A stretch of DNA of 64,000 nucleotides from Flavobacterium sp. (GTDB lineage Bacteria; Bacteroidota; Bacteroidia; Flavobacteriales; Flavobacteriaceae), in contig JAGYJR010000008.1 of NCBI GenBank assembly GCA_018401995.1, positions 39,067 to 103,066 of the forward strand. The letters are read 5' to 3'. Made by a program: the position numbers and the translations under genes. Within the stretch, counting starts at the first letter, position 1; the number at the start of each line of letters is the position of its first letter. The notes under the pieces were generated by a model. That model made no database searches. It saw nothing but the letters and a program-made list of their open reading frames with translations, and had not been told where the DNA came from. Shown piece after piece: positions 43,106 through 52,069 of this stretch.

Positions 43106-45892
43106 ATGAAAAAACTTGTATTAAGCATTTTATTCGTGCTACAAGCTGTTTTTGTTTTTGCACAACAGACACCTGCGTTAAAAGGAAAAGTTGTTGACCA
43201 AAAAACACAAAAACCATTACAAAATGTTCCTGTTACATTACAAAGTAACAACCAAACGGTTTTAACTGATTTCGATGGAGCTTTTAAATTCCAAACAATT
43301 GCAGAAAAATCTGATGTTGTTGTTATTAAAACTTTTGGTTATGTAACACAAACATTAGTTTTAGAACCTACATTAGGAGAAACCCTAGATTTAGGCGTAA
43401 TCATCCTAGAAGTAGACTTGGCTTCCGAGTTACAGTTAAGTTTGGTTACAATTACAGAAAATGATTTAGGTGACGACAACAGTGGATCAGAGAGTACTTC
43501 TGGTTTATTACAAGCGGCTAGAGATACTTACCAACAAACAGCGGCTTTCAACTGGGGACAAGCGCGTTTTAGAATTAGAGGATTAGATAATCAGTACAGT
43601 ACTACTATGATTAATGGTATTGTAATGAATAAATTATATGATGGAAGACCACAATGGGGAAATTGGGGTGGATTAAATGACGCTACCAGAAACCAAGAAT
43701 TTACAATGGGTTCTGCTCCATCTGATTACACTTTTGGTAACGCTTTAGGCACACAAGAAATCAATACAAGAGCTTCTTATTTTAGACCAGGAAATCGTAT
43801 TACTTTTTCTGGAACAAATTCTAATTATAGTTGGAGAGCAATGGCAACTCACGCTTCAGGGTTAGACAAAAATGGTTGGGCATTTGTAGTTTCAGCTTCT
43901 AGAAGATGGGCACAAGAAGGCTATTTTGACGGAACTGATTATGGCGCAAATTCTCTTTTTGCGAGTGTTGAGAAGAAATTTAATGATAAACACAGTTTAA
44001 ATTTCACTTCTATTTATGCTCAAAACAGTAGAGGTAAAAATTCACCAAATACAGAAGAAGTAAATAACTTGATGGGCGTTCGTTATAATTCATATTGGGG
44101 TTGGCAAGATGGTAAGAAAAGAAATTCTAGAGATAAAGATATTGCAGAGCCAATAAATATGTTATCACACTACTGGAAAATTACAGATAGAACTTCATTA
44201 AATACCAATGTTGCTTTCCAAACAGGATCAATTGGAAACTCTCGTTTAGATTTCCAAAATGCTAATAATCCTGACCCTACATACTATCAAAATTTACCTA
44301 GTTTCTTTCTTAATACATTTGATAACGCAGGAAACTGGACACCGAATTTTCCAGGGGCTGCAGCTGCAGAAACTTTTTTCCTGAACAATAGCCAAATTAA
44401 TTGGAATGCAATGTACATTGCTAATCAAAACAGTGCAACTCCAGGTAGAAGTGTTTATGTATTGTATGAAGACAGAACTGATGACAAGTTATGGAGCGCT
44501 AATACCATCTTAAACTCTACTGTTTCAGATAATTTAACCATTAATGCTGGCGCAAACTTTAGAAGATTAAAATCAAATAACTTCCAAAATTTATTAGACT
44601 TAATGGGTGGTGAATACTTTTTAGATATTGACCCATTCTTTACTGGAAACGGAGCGCAACCAGATTTAAATAATCCTAACAGACAAGTGGTTGAGGGAGA
44701 TAAATATGGTTACAACTATAATTTATTTGCTACAGTAATTGATGGATTTACACAATTTAAATTTACGTACGACAAAGCTGATTTCTATTTAGCACAAACA
44801 TTTTCTAGATCTGAATATCAAAGAGAAGGGTTATACAGAAATGGTATTTATGAGAACAATTCTTTTGGAAAAGGGAACAAGGTAATTTTTGAAAACTTTG
44901 GATTCAAAGGAGGATTAACTTACAAATTAACTGGTCGTCATTTATTAGACTTCAATGGTCTTTACATGACTCAAGCTCCTAACTTAAGAAACACGTTTTC
45001 TAACGCTCGTTTAAATAATAATATTACTCCTGATTTAGTAAGTGAATCAATTGTTAGTGCAGATGCTAGTTATATCATTAGAGCTCCTAAATTAAAGGCT
45101 CGCTTAACAGGTTTCTATACTAAAATCAAAGATGCGACTGAAATTTCTTTCTTTTATGCAGAAAACATTGGAGATGCCGGTGGAGATGAAGATTCTTTCG
45201 TAAGCGAAATTGTTACGGGAATTGATAAACAAAATATGGGTCTTGAACTTGGTTTAGAGTATCAAATTACATCTACTGTTAAAGCAACTGCTGCGGCATC
45301 TTACGGACAATATATTTTCTCTGACAATGCAAGATTAAGAACAAATGATGATAACAGAGCTGCTGCTGGATTAAACCCTGTAACTGATTTTGGAACTAAT
45401 TATATCAAAGGAGTTAGACAAGCGGGAATTCCACAACAAGCCTATTCATTAGGTTTAGAATATAGAAGTCCTAAATTCTGGTGGGTTGGTGCCAATGCTA
45501 ATTATTTAGCAGATTCATATATTGATGCATCAAACATTCTAAGAACCGATAATTTTACTATTGATAACAGCGGTATTTCTTTCCCAGGAGCTAATGAACA
45601 ATCGGTTAGAGATTTGCTAAAACAAGAAAAATTTGATAGCTTTATGCTTGTAAATTTAATTGGAGGTAAATCTTGGAGAATTAGTCGTAAAACTAGAGAC
45701 ACATTTGGTTTCTTTGCATCTATAAATAATGTATTTGATGTAGAGTATAAGACTGGTGGTTTTGAACAATCAAGAAATGCAACTTTCCCTGATTTACAAC
45801 AAGATTTAGTTAGTGGAACACGTACTTTTGGACCAAAGTATTTTTACGGTTTTGGAAGAACGTATTTTGTAAACTTCTACATTAATTTCTAA
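43106..45892 (+). CDS. TonB-dependent outer-membrane receptor
   Basis: A 928-aa receptor with a signal peptide (MKKLVLSILFVLQAVFVFAQ) and an N-terminal carboxypeptidase-D-like domain (GKVVDQKTQKPLQNVPVTLQ to ~110). A plug follows with FRIRGLDNQYSTTMINGIV and a long barrel ending in the aromatic residue F (YFVNFYINF). A TonB box is not clear. No SusD homologue lies nearby, so it is not a standard polysaccharide locus. Two lipoproteins follow at once (10 and 5 nt gaps). An exported phosphodiesterase-type enzyme lies upstream on the opposite strand. The substrate is unknown, with nucleic acid or phosphate ester a reasonable guess. Confidence 0.88.
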   Translation: MKKLVLSILFVLQAVFVFAQQTPALKGKVVDQKTQKPLQNVPVTLQSNNQTVLTDFDGAFKFQTIAEKSDVVVIKTFGYVTQTLVLEPTLGETLDLGVIILEVDLASELQLSLVTITENDLGDDNSGSESTSGLLQAARDTYQQTAAFNWGQARFRIRGLDNQYSTTMINGIVMNKLYDGRPQWGNWGGLNDATRNQEFTMGSAPSDYTFGNALGTQEINTRASYFRPGNRITFSGTNSNYSWRAMATHASGLDKNGWAFVVSASRRWAQEGYFDGTDYGANSLFASVEKKFNDKHSLNFTSIYAQNSRGKNSPNTEEVNNLMGVRYNSYWGWQDGKKRNSRDKDIAEPINMLSHYWKITDRTSLNTNVAFQTGSIGNSRLDFQNANNPDPTYYQNLPSFFLNTFDNAGNWTPNFPGAAAAETFFLNNSQINWNAMYIANQNSATPGRSVYVLYEDRTDDKLWSANTILNSTVSDNLTINAGANFRRLKSNNFQNLLDLMGGEYFLDIDPFFTGNGAQPDLNNPNRQVVEGDKYGYNYNLFATVIDGFTQFKFTYDKADFYLAQTFSRSEYQREGLYRNGIYENNSFGKGNKVIFENFGFKGGLTYKLTGRHLLDFNGLYMTQAPNLRNTFSNARLNNNITPDLVSESIVSADASYIIRAPKLKARLTGFYTKIKDATEISFFYAENIGDAGGDEDSFVSEIVTGIDKQNMGLELGLEYQITSTVKATAAASYGQYIFSDNARLRTNDDNRAAAGLNPVTDFGTNYIKGVRQAGIPQQAYSLGLEYRSPKFWWVGANANYLADSYIDASNILRTDNFTIDNSGISFPGANEQSVRDLLKQEKFDSFMLVNLIGGKSWRISRKTRDTFGFFASINNVFDVEYKTGGFEQSRNATFPDLQQDLVSGTRTFGPKYFYGFGRTYFVNFYINF

Positions 45893-45902
45893 AAATTGCA
45901 CT

Positions 45903-46511
45903 ATGAAAAATAAAATTTTAAAAATTGTATTCTTGTTAGCACTTACATCAAGTGTTCTTACAAGTTGTGTCAAAGACGATGATTTTGACATTCCTAAATT
46001 AATACCTGGTTTTATTGAAAATTTTGACGATATTGATTTCAATCAAAACTTTGATTATGAAGGTTGGACTAACTTTGCTGAAACAGGAACTAAACTTTGG
46101 ATTGAAAGAGATTTTAATGACGATGGCTACATTCAATTTAGCTCGTTTCAAAGTAATGAACCTTCAAACATTGGTTGGGCAATAACTCCATCAATTAATT
46201 TAGACGAATTTGATGGCGCAAAATTTTCATTTGAATCTGCTTCAAATTTTGTAGATAACCCAAATAATAAATTGGAAGTTTTTATTTCTTCTGATTTTGA
46301 TGGTACTGATGTATTAGGAGCTACTTGGACACCTTTAAGTGCTGTTGTTGCTAATAATACTACTAATGGTTATATCTATATTCCTTCTGGTGATATTGAT
46401 TTATCAGCATATAGTGGAACTATTCACATTGCATTTAAAGTTACTGGAAACGGAACTACTTTAGATGGTTTATTTCAAGTAGATAAAGTTAAAATTTCCT
46501 CTTTAAATTAA
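45903..46511 (+). CDS. Lipoprotein with choice-of-anchor-J-like domain
   Basis: A 202-aa lipoprotein (MKNKILKIVFLLALTSSVLTSC, lipobox TSC, then KDDDFDIP). The mature domain has ENFDDIDFNQNFDYEGWTN, IGWAITPSINLDEFDGAKFS and VFISSDFDGTDVLGATWTPL. This is the jelly-roll pattern of choice-of-anchor J domains, often seen on surface lipoproteins that bind ligands or carbohydrates. It is translated between the receptor and the DUF5689 lipoprotein. Confidence 0.75.
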   Translation: MKNKILKIVFLLALTSSVLTSCVKDDDFDIPKLIPGFIENFDDIDFNQNFDYEGWTNFAETGTKLWIERDFNDDGYIQFSSFQSNEPSNIGWAITPSINLDEFDGAKFSFESASNFVDNPNNKLEVFISSDFDGTDVLGATWTPLSAVVANNTTNGYIYIPSGDIDLSAYSGTIHIAFKVTGNGTTLDGLFQVDKVKISSLN

Positions 46512-46516
46512 TAGTT

Positions 46517-47932
46517 ATGAAAAATATTAAATTTTTAGTTATCCCTGCATTAGTTGCAACTTTAGTTGGTTGTGTTAATGGTGATGATTATAACACTCCT
46601 GATTTATCTGGAGAATGTTTAGAAACGACAGCTACGGAAACTGTTTTAAATTTAGCTAATAATGCTACAACAGATCCTGTACAATACGAAGATGACAACA
46701 TTATAGAAGCTTATGTAACCTCAAGTGATGAAGGAGGAAACTTCTTTAAAACTTTAACTTTAGTTTCTGTTGATGGTAACAATGGATTTTCTATTCCAAT
46801 TGATTCTTACAACTTATATAATAAATTTGAACCAGGAAGAAAAGTTTACGTTTATTTAAAAGACCAATATGTAGAATTTGACACACAAATTTCTTCACTT
46901 GAAGTTGGTGCTCTTTTTGCTGGAAATGACCCTGTTGATCCTTCGGATGACCAAGTAGGAAGAATTCCTGGAGTAACTTATCAAGATGTTATCAAAAGGT
47001 CTTGTACAAAAATTAATGAAGACGATTTGGTAAATAATTTAAATATTGTTCAAACCAAACAAAACAGTAACATCAATAAACTAATTGAAATTGAAAATGT
47101 TCAATTCTCAGATGCTTCTTTAAATCAAAATTACTATGATGAAGACGTCTTTACGATTGGTGGTGCAACTAATCACGAAATTGTAGATGCTGATGGCAAT
47201 ACATTAACGGTAAGAGTAAGTAGTTTTGCAACTTTTGCTGGGGAACCAATTCCAAGTGGTAGTGGTAAAATTAGAGGTGTATTAACCAAATTTGGTAGTG
47301 GATTCCAATTCATGATAAGAACTTTGGCTGATGTTCAGCTAGACCAACCTAGATTAGACTCTAATCCACCTATTGGAGGAAGCAATATTCAATTTTTAGG
47401 TTCTTACACTGAAAATTTTGAAAGCTATACTTCTGGAAGTGTTACTACAGGGCAAAGAGATTTCCCTAGATACATTAACGATCCTGCAGAAGGAGGAAAT
47501 TATTGGTATTGTGAAGCTTTTAGTGGAAATAAATACTTGAAAATGTCTGCATTTAGTTCAAATCCAACATTCCAATTTCCTGTAAACAGAGTATATTTCA
47601 TTATGCCAGTAGATTTTACTGCTGCAAACAATATGTCTTTTAGATCTCAAGATCGTTTTAATAATGGTGGAGTTTTAAAAGTTTATTATTCAACTGATTA
47701 CACTCCATTAGGAATAGTTGATGATGCTACATTAGTAGATATTTCATCTAATTTCACAATCGCAAGCGGAACAACAGGAAGTGCTTCTCAGCCATTTGTG
47801 AATAGTGGCGTTTATAATTTTCCAGCTGGATTAACTGGTAATGGATTTATTATTTTTGAATATACTGGCGGTTATAGCTTTAACCCTGCTTTAACTACCA
47901 CAATGCATATTGATGATGTTGTAATTAACTAA
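46517..47932 (+). CDS. DUF5689 lipoprotein
   Basis: A 471-aa lipoprotein (MKNIKFLVIPALVATLVGCVNG, lipobox LVGC). The first ~270 residues contain IIEAYVTSSDEGGNFFKTLTLVS and FEPGRKVYVYLKDQYVEF, and IRGVLTKFGSGFQFMIRTLADVQL. I recognise these as the DUF5689 OB-fold-like region. The last ~170 residues form a second beta domain (NFESYTSGS, GGNYWYCEAFSGNKYLKMSAF, STDYTPLGI) like choice-of-anchor J. Such proteins occur with TonB receptors and nucleases in Bacteroidota. OB-like folds can bind nucleic acid, but that is inference. Confidence 0.78.
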   Translation: MKNIKFLVIPALVATLVGCVNGDDYNTPDLSGECLETTATETVLNLANNATTDPVQYEDDNIIEAYVTSSDEGGNFFKTLTLVSVDGNNGFSIPIDSYNLYNKFEPGRKVYVYLKDQYVEFDTQISSLEVGALFAGNDPVDPSDDQVGRIPGVTYQDVIKRSCTKINEDDLVNNLNIVQTKQNSNINKLIEIENVQFSDASLNQNYYDEDVFTIGGATNHEIVDADGNTLTVRVSSFATFAGEPIPSGSGKIRGVLTKFGSGFQFMIRTLADVQLDQPRLDSNPPIGGSNIQFLGSYTENFESYTSGSVTTGQRDFPRYINDPAEGGNYWYCEAFSGNKYLKMSAFSSNPTFQFPVNRVYFIMPVDFTAANNMSFRSQDRFNNGGVLKVYYSTDYTPLGIVDDATLVDISSNFTIASGTTGSASQPFVNSGVYNFPAGLTGNGFIIFEYTGGYSFNPALTTTMHIDDVVIN

Positions 47933-47949
47933 TTACAAATTTTCAACTA

Positions 47950-47983
47950 CTAAAGCGACTCAATTGAGTCGCTTTTTTTATGA
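47950..47983 (+). terminator. Rho-independent terminator of the TonB-receptor operon
   Basis: A perfect palindrome AAGCGACTCAA / TTGAGTCGCTT followed by a T-run, 20 nt after the DUF5689 stop. Confidence 0.85.
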
Positions 47984-47995
47984 TGAGTATTTCGC

Positions 47996-48003
47996 TACCT
48001 TTG
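47996..48003 (+). promoter_or_regulatory. -7 promoter element for hflX
   Basis: TACCTTTG matches TAnnTTTG and lies 19 nt before ATG 48023. Confidence 0.6.
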
Positions 48004-48022
48004 TAGTATATAAAGAACGATT

Positions 48023-49246
48023 ATGTTAGAGAAAGAAGTTATTGACTTTGAAAAATCAATTGTAGTTGGAATTGTAACACAAAACCAAAGTGAAGAAAAA
48101 CTCAAAGAATATCTTGATGAGTTGGAATTCCTTACCTATACAGCTGGAGGAACGGTTATTAAACGTTTTTCTCAAAAAATGGATAAGCCGAACCCAAAAA
48201 CCTTTGTTGGAACGGGTAAATTAGAAGAAATTAAATACTTCATCAAAGATAACGATATTAAAACAGTAATCTTTGACGACGAATTAACGCCATCACAATC
48301 CAAGAATATTACCAAAGAACTGGATTGTAAGGTTTTGGACAGAACTAATCTTATCTTAGATATCTTCGCACAACGTGCTGAAACATCCTATGCAAGAACA
48401 CAAGTTGAATTAGCGCAATGTCAATATTTATTACCTCGTTTGACTGGAATGTGGACGCACCTTGAACGCCAAAAAGGAGGAATTGGAATGCGTGGTCCTG
48501 GAGAAACAGAAATTGAAACCGACCGTCGAATTGTTCGTGATAGAATATCCTTACTAAAAGATAAAATTAAAGTAATTGACAAACAAATGGCAACGCAACG
48601 AAGCAATCGTGGTGCTATGGTACGGGTTGCTTTAGTCGGTTATACCAATGTGGGGAAATCAACGTTAATGAATGCAGTTGGAAAAAGTGATGTGTTTGTA
48701 GAAAACAAATTATTTGCAACACTTGACACTACTGTTAGAAAAACAGTAATTAAGAATTTACCATTTCTTTTAAGTGATACGGTTGGTTTTATTAGAAAAC
48801 TTCCAACACAATTAGTTGAATCGTTTAAAAGCACCTTAGATGAAGTGAGAGAGGCTGATTTATTGCTTCATGTGGTTGATATTTCACATCCCGATTTCGA
48901 AGATCATATTGAATCGGTAAACCAAATTTTACAAGATATTAAAAGTGCTGATAAACCAACTATCATGGTTTTCAACAAAATTGATGCATATAAATCATTA
49001 GAATATGATGAAAATGATATTACTGTTGAAAAAACAACAAAGCATTACACTTTGGAAGATTGGAAAAAAACTTGGATGAGCAAATTAGGCGACAAAAATA
49101 CGTTGTTTATTTCAGCAACCGAAAAAGCAAATTTTGAAGAATTTAGAGAGAAAGTATATGAAGCCGTAAGAGAAATTCATATCACTCGATTTCCATATAA
49201 CAAGTTTTTGTATCCTGATTACAAAGATGCTGTTGAAAACGAATAA
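48023..49246 (+). CDS. hflX: Ribosome-associated GTPase HflX
   Basis: A 407-aa GTPase that splits and rescues stalled ribosomes. The N-terminal HflX domain has GGTVIKRFSQKMDKPNPKTF and VGTGKLEEIKYFIKDNDI. The basic GGIGMRGPGETEIETDRR precedes a coiled coil. The G domain has G1 ALVGYTNVGKSTLMNAV, G3 LSDTVGFIRKLP, G4 VFNKID and a G5-like ISATEK. Flanked by its own promoter and terminator. Confidence 0.95.
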   Translation: MLEKEVIDFEKSIVVGIVTQNQSEEKLKEYLDELEFLTYTAGGTVIKRFSQKMDKPNPKTFVGTGKLEEIKYFIKDNDIKTVIFDDELTPSQSKNITKELDCKVLDRTNLILDIFAQRAETSYARTQVELAQCQYLLPRLTGMWTHLERQKGGIGMRGPGETEIETDRRIVRDRISLLKDKIKVIDKQMATQRSNRGAMVRVALVGYTNVGKSTLMNAVGKSDVFVENKLFATLDTTVRKTVIKNLPFLLSDTVGFIRKLPTQLVESFKSTLDEVREADLLLHVVDISHPDFEDHIESVNQILQDIKSADKPTIMVFNKIDAYKSLEYDENDITVEKTTKHYTLEDWKKTWMSKLGDKNTLFISATEKANFEEFREKVYEAVREIHITRFPYNKFLYPDYKDAVENE

Positions 49247-49274
49247 AAAAAGACCTCAATTGAGGTCTTTTTGT
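49246..49274. terminator. Rho-independent terminator
   Basis: Stem AAAAGACCTCAA / TTGAGGTCTTTT immediately after the hflX stop; it also faces the end of the DUF3078 gene. Confidence 0.85.
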
Positions 49275-49293
49275 GTAATAAGCCGATTTCTTA

Positions 49294-50136
49294 TTAAAAA
49301 TTAGCATTTAGGCCTACACCAATAACTTGACGTGTTTGAAAGCCTTTAAATGCATTATCATCATAAAGCGTTTGAAATGCAAAATTAGTAGACAAATATT
49401 TATTGATTTTCATTACGATATTCAATTGATAATCAATATCTACATTTTTTGCATCTTCTAAATAATTGGAATATAAGTTTACAATATTTTCAACCGAAAC
49501 ATTTTCCATTATTTGAAACTTATAATATCCATTAACCGCAGCTCCAAGTTCGTAACGTAAAGTTTCCCCTTGCTCTACTCCAAAAGATGAACCAAATTCA
49601 GTAAAATGGTCATGAACTAAAATAACTCTTGATGTTGCAGGTGCAATATTCACTTTTAAATTATCACTTTTCTTCCACAACATACCTGGTCCAAGTTGAA
49701 AAAATGCTGGTGAGAAGAAATGAGAAATTTTAGTGGTTTGGGTCGCTGGATCTAAACCTGTATCCATCTGAGTTTTGAAATTAAAAAACGCAGAATAAAA
49801 CCAATTTCCAGTAGCTTTTTTTCCAAGTAATGAATTAAACTCAATTCTATCATCTGTTTTTTGAGTATCCGCACCTTTAATTTTGGTTAAACCATAAGCT
49901 GCGATAATTTTATTATCCCAATTCCAATCGCCATTTTTATAATTAAAATCGTAATTAATATTTACATTTCCGGCAAAATTATTCTGACCACCAGCTAACC
50001 AATTATCAAAAGAGGATTGATTGGCTAAAAGAGTGAAAACACCTTTTCTTGTCCAATGCTTTGTAGAATCAATAGTTGTTTCTTGTGCAATAGTTGCTAC
50101 TGAAACAAATAATGTTAAAAATAAAAACCTTTTCAT
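49294..50136 (-). CDS. DUF3078 exported beta-rich protein
   Basis: A 280-aa protein with a signal peptide (MKRFLFLTLFVSVATIAQ). The mature part reads WTRKGVFTLLANQSSFDNWLAGGQNN, then repeated aromatic/acidic beta segments (KNGDWNWDNKIIAAYG), ending in LNANF with a terminal Phe. This matches DUF3078, thought to be outer-membrane barrel-like proteins of Bacteroidota; role unknown. It is the last gene of the minus-strand SUF region and has its own -7 element at 50162-50169. Confidence 0.85.
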   Translation of the reverse strand: MKRFLFLTLFVSVATIAQETTIDSTKHWTRKGVFTLLANQSSFDNWLAGGQNNFAGNVNINYDFNYKNGDWNWDNKIIAAYGLTKIKGADTQKTDDRIEFNSLLGKKATGNWFYSAFFNFKTQMDTGLDPATQTTKISHFFSPAFFQLGPGMLWKKSDNLKVNIAPATSRVILVHDHFTEFGSSFGVEQGETLRYELGAAVNGYYKFQIMENVSVENIVNLYSNYLEDAKNVDIDYQLNIVMKINKYLSTNFAFQTLYDDNAFKGFQTRQVIGVGLNANF

Positions 50137-50161
50137 TCTTTAAATTTTAAAATTAAAGGCG

Positions 50162-50169
50162 CAAAGATA
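50162..50169 (-). promoter_or_regulatory. -7 promoter element for the DUF3078 gene
   Basis: TATCTTTG on the minus strand, 26 nt before ATG 50136. It lies in the gap after the DUF2480 stop (50171). Confidence 0.5.
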
Positions 50170-50170
50170 C

Positions 50171-50674
50171 TTATTTATTTTTAAACAAAGGAACAGCCGA
50201 ACAAGCCTCACCAAACATTACACTTTTGGAAACTTGCATTAGTTTTTGGATAGCCAATGTATATACTTCGTTAGGAACTGGTTTTTTGGAACAACCTTTT
50301 AGGATGACTGGTTTTTGAAAATAATCGGTATAATCTAATTTGTTCAAAATATCTTGGTACCATTCTATAATAGCAGCTTTTTTTGAGCCATGAATAATTT
50401 TTAAAGCAAATGGCGCCAAATGAACCGTAACCAAAGCAAATGTCCAAGCAGGCAAAACAGCATCTGTAGAACAATATAGGGCTACATATTTATCTTGGTA
50501 AATTGAAAAATCAGTATTTTTTAATTGGGTTCTAAAATCAGATTCTTTCAGAATAAAACCTTCTAATAACCATTGAGAAATATCTAAATCTACCACATGA
50601 TTATCTGGAAAGTAATCTTCTAAATCGAAAACTTGCAAGGAACTTTGCGCTACTTTGTTTACTATTTCGTCCAT
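50171..50674 (-). CDS. DUF2480 family protein
   Basis: A 167-aa cytosolic protein. EIVNKVAQSSLQVFDLEDYFP, DISQWLLEGFILKESDFRTQL, YVALYCSTDAVLPAWTFALV and the late GCSKKPVPNEVYTLAIQKL fit DUF2480. The family is conserved in Bacteroidota next to suf genes. Its function is unknown; position beside sufT-like and sufE genes suggests a part in Fe-S assembly. Confidence 0.82.
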   Translation of the reverse strand: MDEIVNKVAQSSLQVFDLEDYFPDNHVVDLDISQWLLEGFILKESDFRTQLKNTDFSIYQDKYVALYCSTDAVLPAWTFALVTVHLAPFALKIIHGSKKAAIIEWYQDILNKLDYTDYFQKPVILKGCSKKPVPNEVYTLAIQKLMQVSKSVMFGEACSAVPLFKNK

Positions 50675-50677
50675 ATC

Positions 50678-50752
50678 TTAGTCGCAGTTTTCAGTCGCAG
50701 TTTTCAGCAAGAAGCTCATAAACTGCTCACTGTGACTGCGACTGCTAACTAT
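50678..50752. repeat. REP-like hairpin repeat, copy 1 (GTCGCAG type)
   Basis: Two adjacent copies of TTTTCAGTCGCAG-like sequence (50680-50707) are followed after a spacer by CTGTGACTGCGACTGCTAAC. The arms can pair. It sits in the DUF2480-sufT gap. Confidence 0.7.
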
Positions 50753-50753
50753 T

Positions 50754-51077
50754 TTACAACATTCCTAATTCTAATTTTGCTTCTTCGCTCATTAAATCTT
50801 TACTCCATGGTGGGTCAAAAGTGATTTCTACTTCACAAGATTTTACCTCATCAATAGATTTTACTTTCTCTTCCACTTCCATTGGTAAGGTTTCGGCTAC
50901 TGGACAGTTTGGCGAGGTTAATGTCATTAAGATTTTTACATCGTTATCCTCATTAATCATCACGTCATAGATTAAACCTAATTCGTAAATATCTACTGGA
51001 ATTTCTGGATCGTAAATTCCTTTTAAAACTTTGACTACATTTTCGCCTAAGTTGATTGTATCGTTAAATTCTTCCAT
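50754..51077 (-). CDS. SufT-like MIP18 (DUF59) Fe-S assembly protein
   Basis: A 107-aa protein with VVKVLKGIYDPEIPVDIYELGLIYDV and the conserved LTSPNCPVAETLPMEVEEKV (cysteine motif), then VEITFDPPWSKDLMSEEAK. This matches DUF59/MIP18 proteins of SUF operons (SufT/PaaD-like) that help mature or transfer Fe-S clusters. It lies between sufE and DUF2480 in the same orientation, separated from both by REP-like repeats. Confidence 0.9.
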   Translation of the reverse strand: MEEFNDTINLGENVVKVLKGIYDPEIPVDIYELGLIYDVMINEDNDVKILMTLTSPNCPVAETLPMEVEEKVKSIDEVKSCEVEITFDPPWSKDLMSEEAKLELGML

Positions 51078-51079
51078 AT

Positions 51080-51148
51080 AATTAAGTTTTCAGTCTCAGT
51101 TTTCAGTCTCAGAGCAATTAGAAAACTGCAACTGTAAACTGTGACTAA
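51080..51148. repeat. REP-like hairpin repeat, copy 2 (GTCTCAG type)
   Basis: TTTTCAGTCTCAG occurs twice in tandem (51087-51112), followed by a spacer and ACTGCAACTGTAAACTGTGACTAATT, seen as ACTGCAACTG and CTGTGACTAATT. Same layout as copy 1, in the sufE-sufT gap. Confidence 0.7.
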
Positions 51149-51568
51149 TTATTGTTTCGCTTGAAAAGCTAAAGCATACATTTTTATTTGTTTTATCATT
51201 GAAACCAAACCGTTTGCACGAGTTGGTGACAAATGTTCTTTTAATCCTATTTCGTCAATAAAATCCGTGTTGGCGTCTAAAATATCCTTTGGTGATTGGT
51301 TAGAAAAAGTACGAATTAAAATCGCTATAATTCCTTTGGTTAAAATCGCATCACTATCGGCTGTAAAAACGATTTTTCCGTCTTGTTCTTCACCGTGAAC
51401 CCAAACTTTGGATTGACAACCTTTGATAATGTTTTCGTCAACTTTATATTGTTCTTCTATCAACGGAAGCGATTTTCCTAATTCGATGATGTATTCGTAG
51501 CGTTGCATCCAGTCGTCAAACATGGAAAACTCGTCTACAATTTCTTCTTGTATGGCTTTTATGGTCAT
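51149..51568 (-). CDS. sufE: Sulfur acceptor SufE
   Basis: A 139-aa partner of SufS that accepts persulfide sulfur. FSMFDDWMQRYEYIIELGKSLP is the family N-terminus. VDENIIKGCQSKVWV carries the active cysteine (Cys ~52). TADSDAILTKGIIAILIRTFSNQSP and LSPTRANGLVSMIKQIK follow. It starts one base after the stop of a small lipoprotein gene that separates it from sufS. Confidence 0.94.
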   Translation of the reverse strand: MTIKAIQEEIVDEFSMFDDWMQRYEYIIELGKSLPLIEEQYKVDENIIKGCQSKVWVHGEEQDGKIVFTADSDAILTKGIIAILIRTFSNQSPKDILDANTDFIDEIGLKEHLSPTRANGLVSMIKQIKMYALAFQAKQ

Positions 51569-51569
51569 C

Positions 51570-52058
51570 TTATTTTACTTTATCTGCAATTTCTAAAATT
51601 TTATTTACCAATTTTTCTATCTCAATAGGTGGAAATCCATGATCAAACCCGTTTGCAGGATACTCTACTCCTTCAGAAATAAAAGTAATATTTGCATGGG
51701 CCGCTCCATCATAATAGCGTTTTTCGGTTGGCCATTTCAAATCCTTCACTTTATCCAATTCAATTTCTTTTGTTAGCGAAACAATTTCTTTCCAATCAGT
51801 CTCTGAAATATTTATTTTCTGTTCATAATCTTTAAAATCACGCACACGAGAAACATACAAGATTTGATTTTCAACTTTTATTGCAAAAGCAAATCCTCTA
51901 GAATTAGCTTCATATTTTATTACTGGAATATTATTTTGCATAATAACTTCATTTTGCTTTGATAAAAAAGAACCTTGGTCAGATTCTGTTGTTTTCTTTT
52001 TTCCGCTGCAACTCATAAAAGTTAGTATTAAAGACGCTATAATTGTAATTACTTTCAT
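51570..52058 (-). CDS. Predicted lipoprotein of unknown function
   Basis: A 162-aa protein with a lipoprotein signal (MKVITIIASLILTFMSCSGKK, lipobox FMSC). A small mixed domain follows: SRGFAFAIKVENQILYVSR, TEKRYYDGAAHANITFISEG and GFPPIEIEKLVNKILEIADK. No family recognised. It lies between sufS and sufE with 11- and 1-nt gaps, a position that suggests co-expression rather than a shared pathway, since it is exported. Confidence 0.7.
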   Translation of the reverse strand: MKVITIIASLILTFMSCSGKKKTTESDQGSFLSKQNEVIMQNNIPVIKYEANSRGFAFAIKVENQILYVSRVRDFKDYEQKINISETDWKEIVSLTKEIELDKVKDLKWPTEKRYYDGAAHANITFISEGVEYPANGFDHGFPPIEIEKLVNKILEIADKVK

Positions 52059-52069
52059 TTGGTATGGTT

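Noticed and set aside
43106..47932. Polysaccharide utilisation locus (SusC/SusD)
   Set aside because: The lipoproteins show choice-of-anchor-J and DUF5689 patterns, not SusD TPR helices, and there are no glycosidases.
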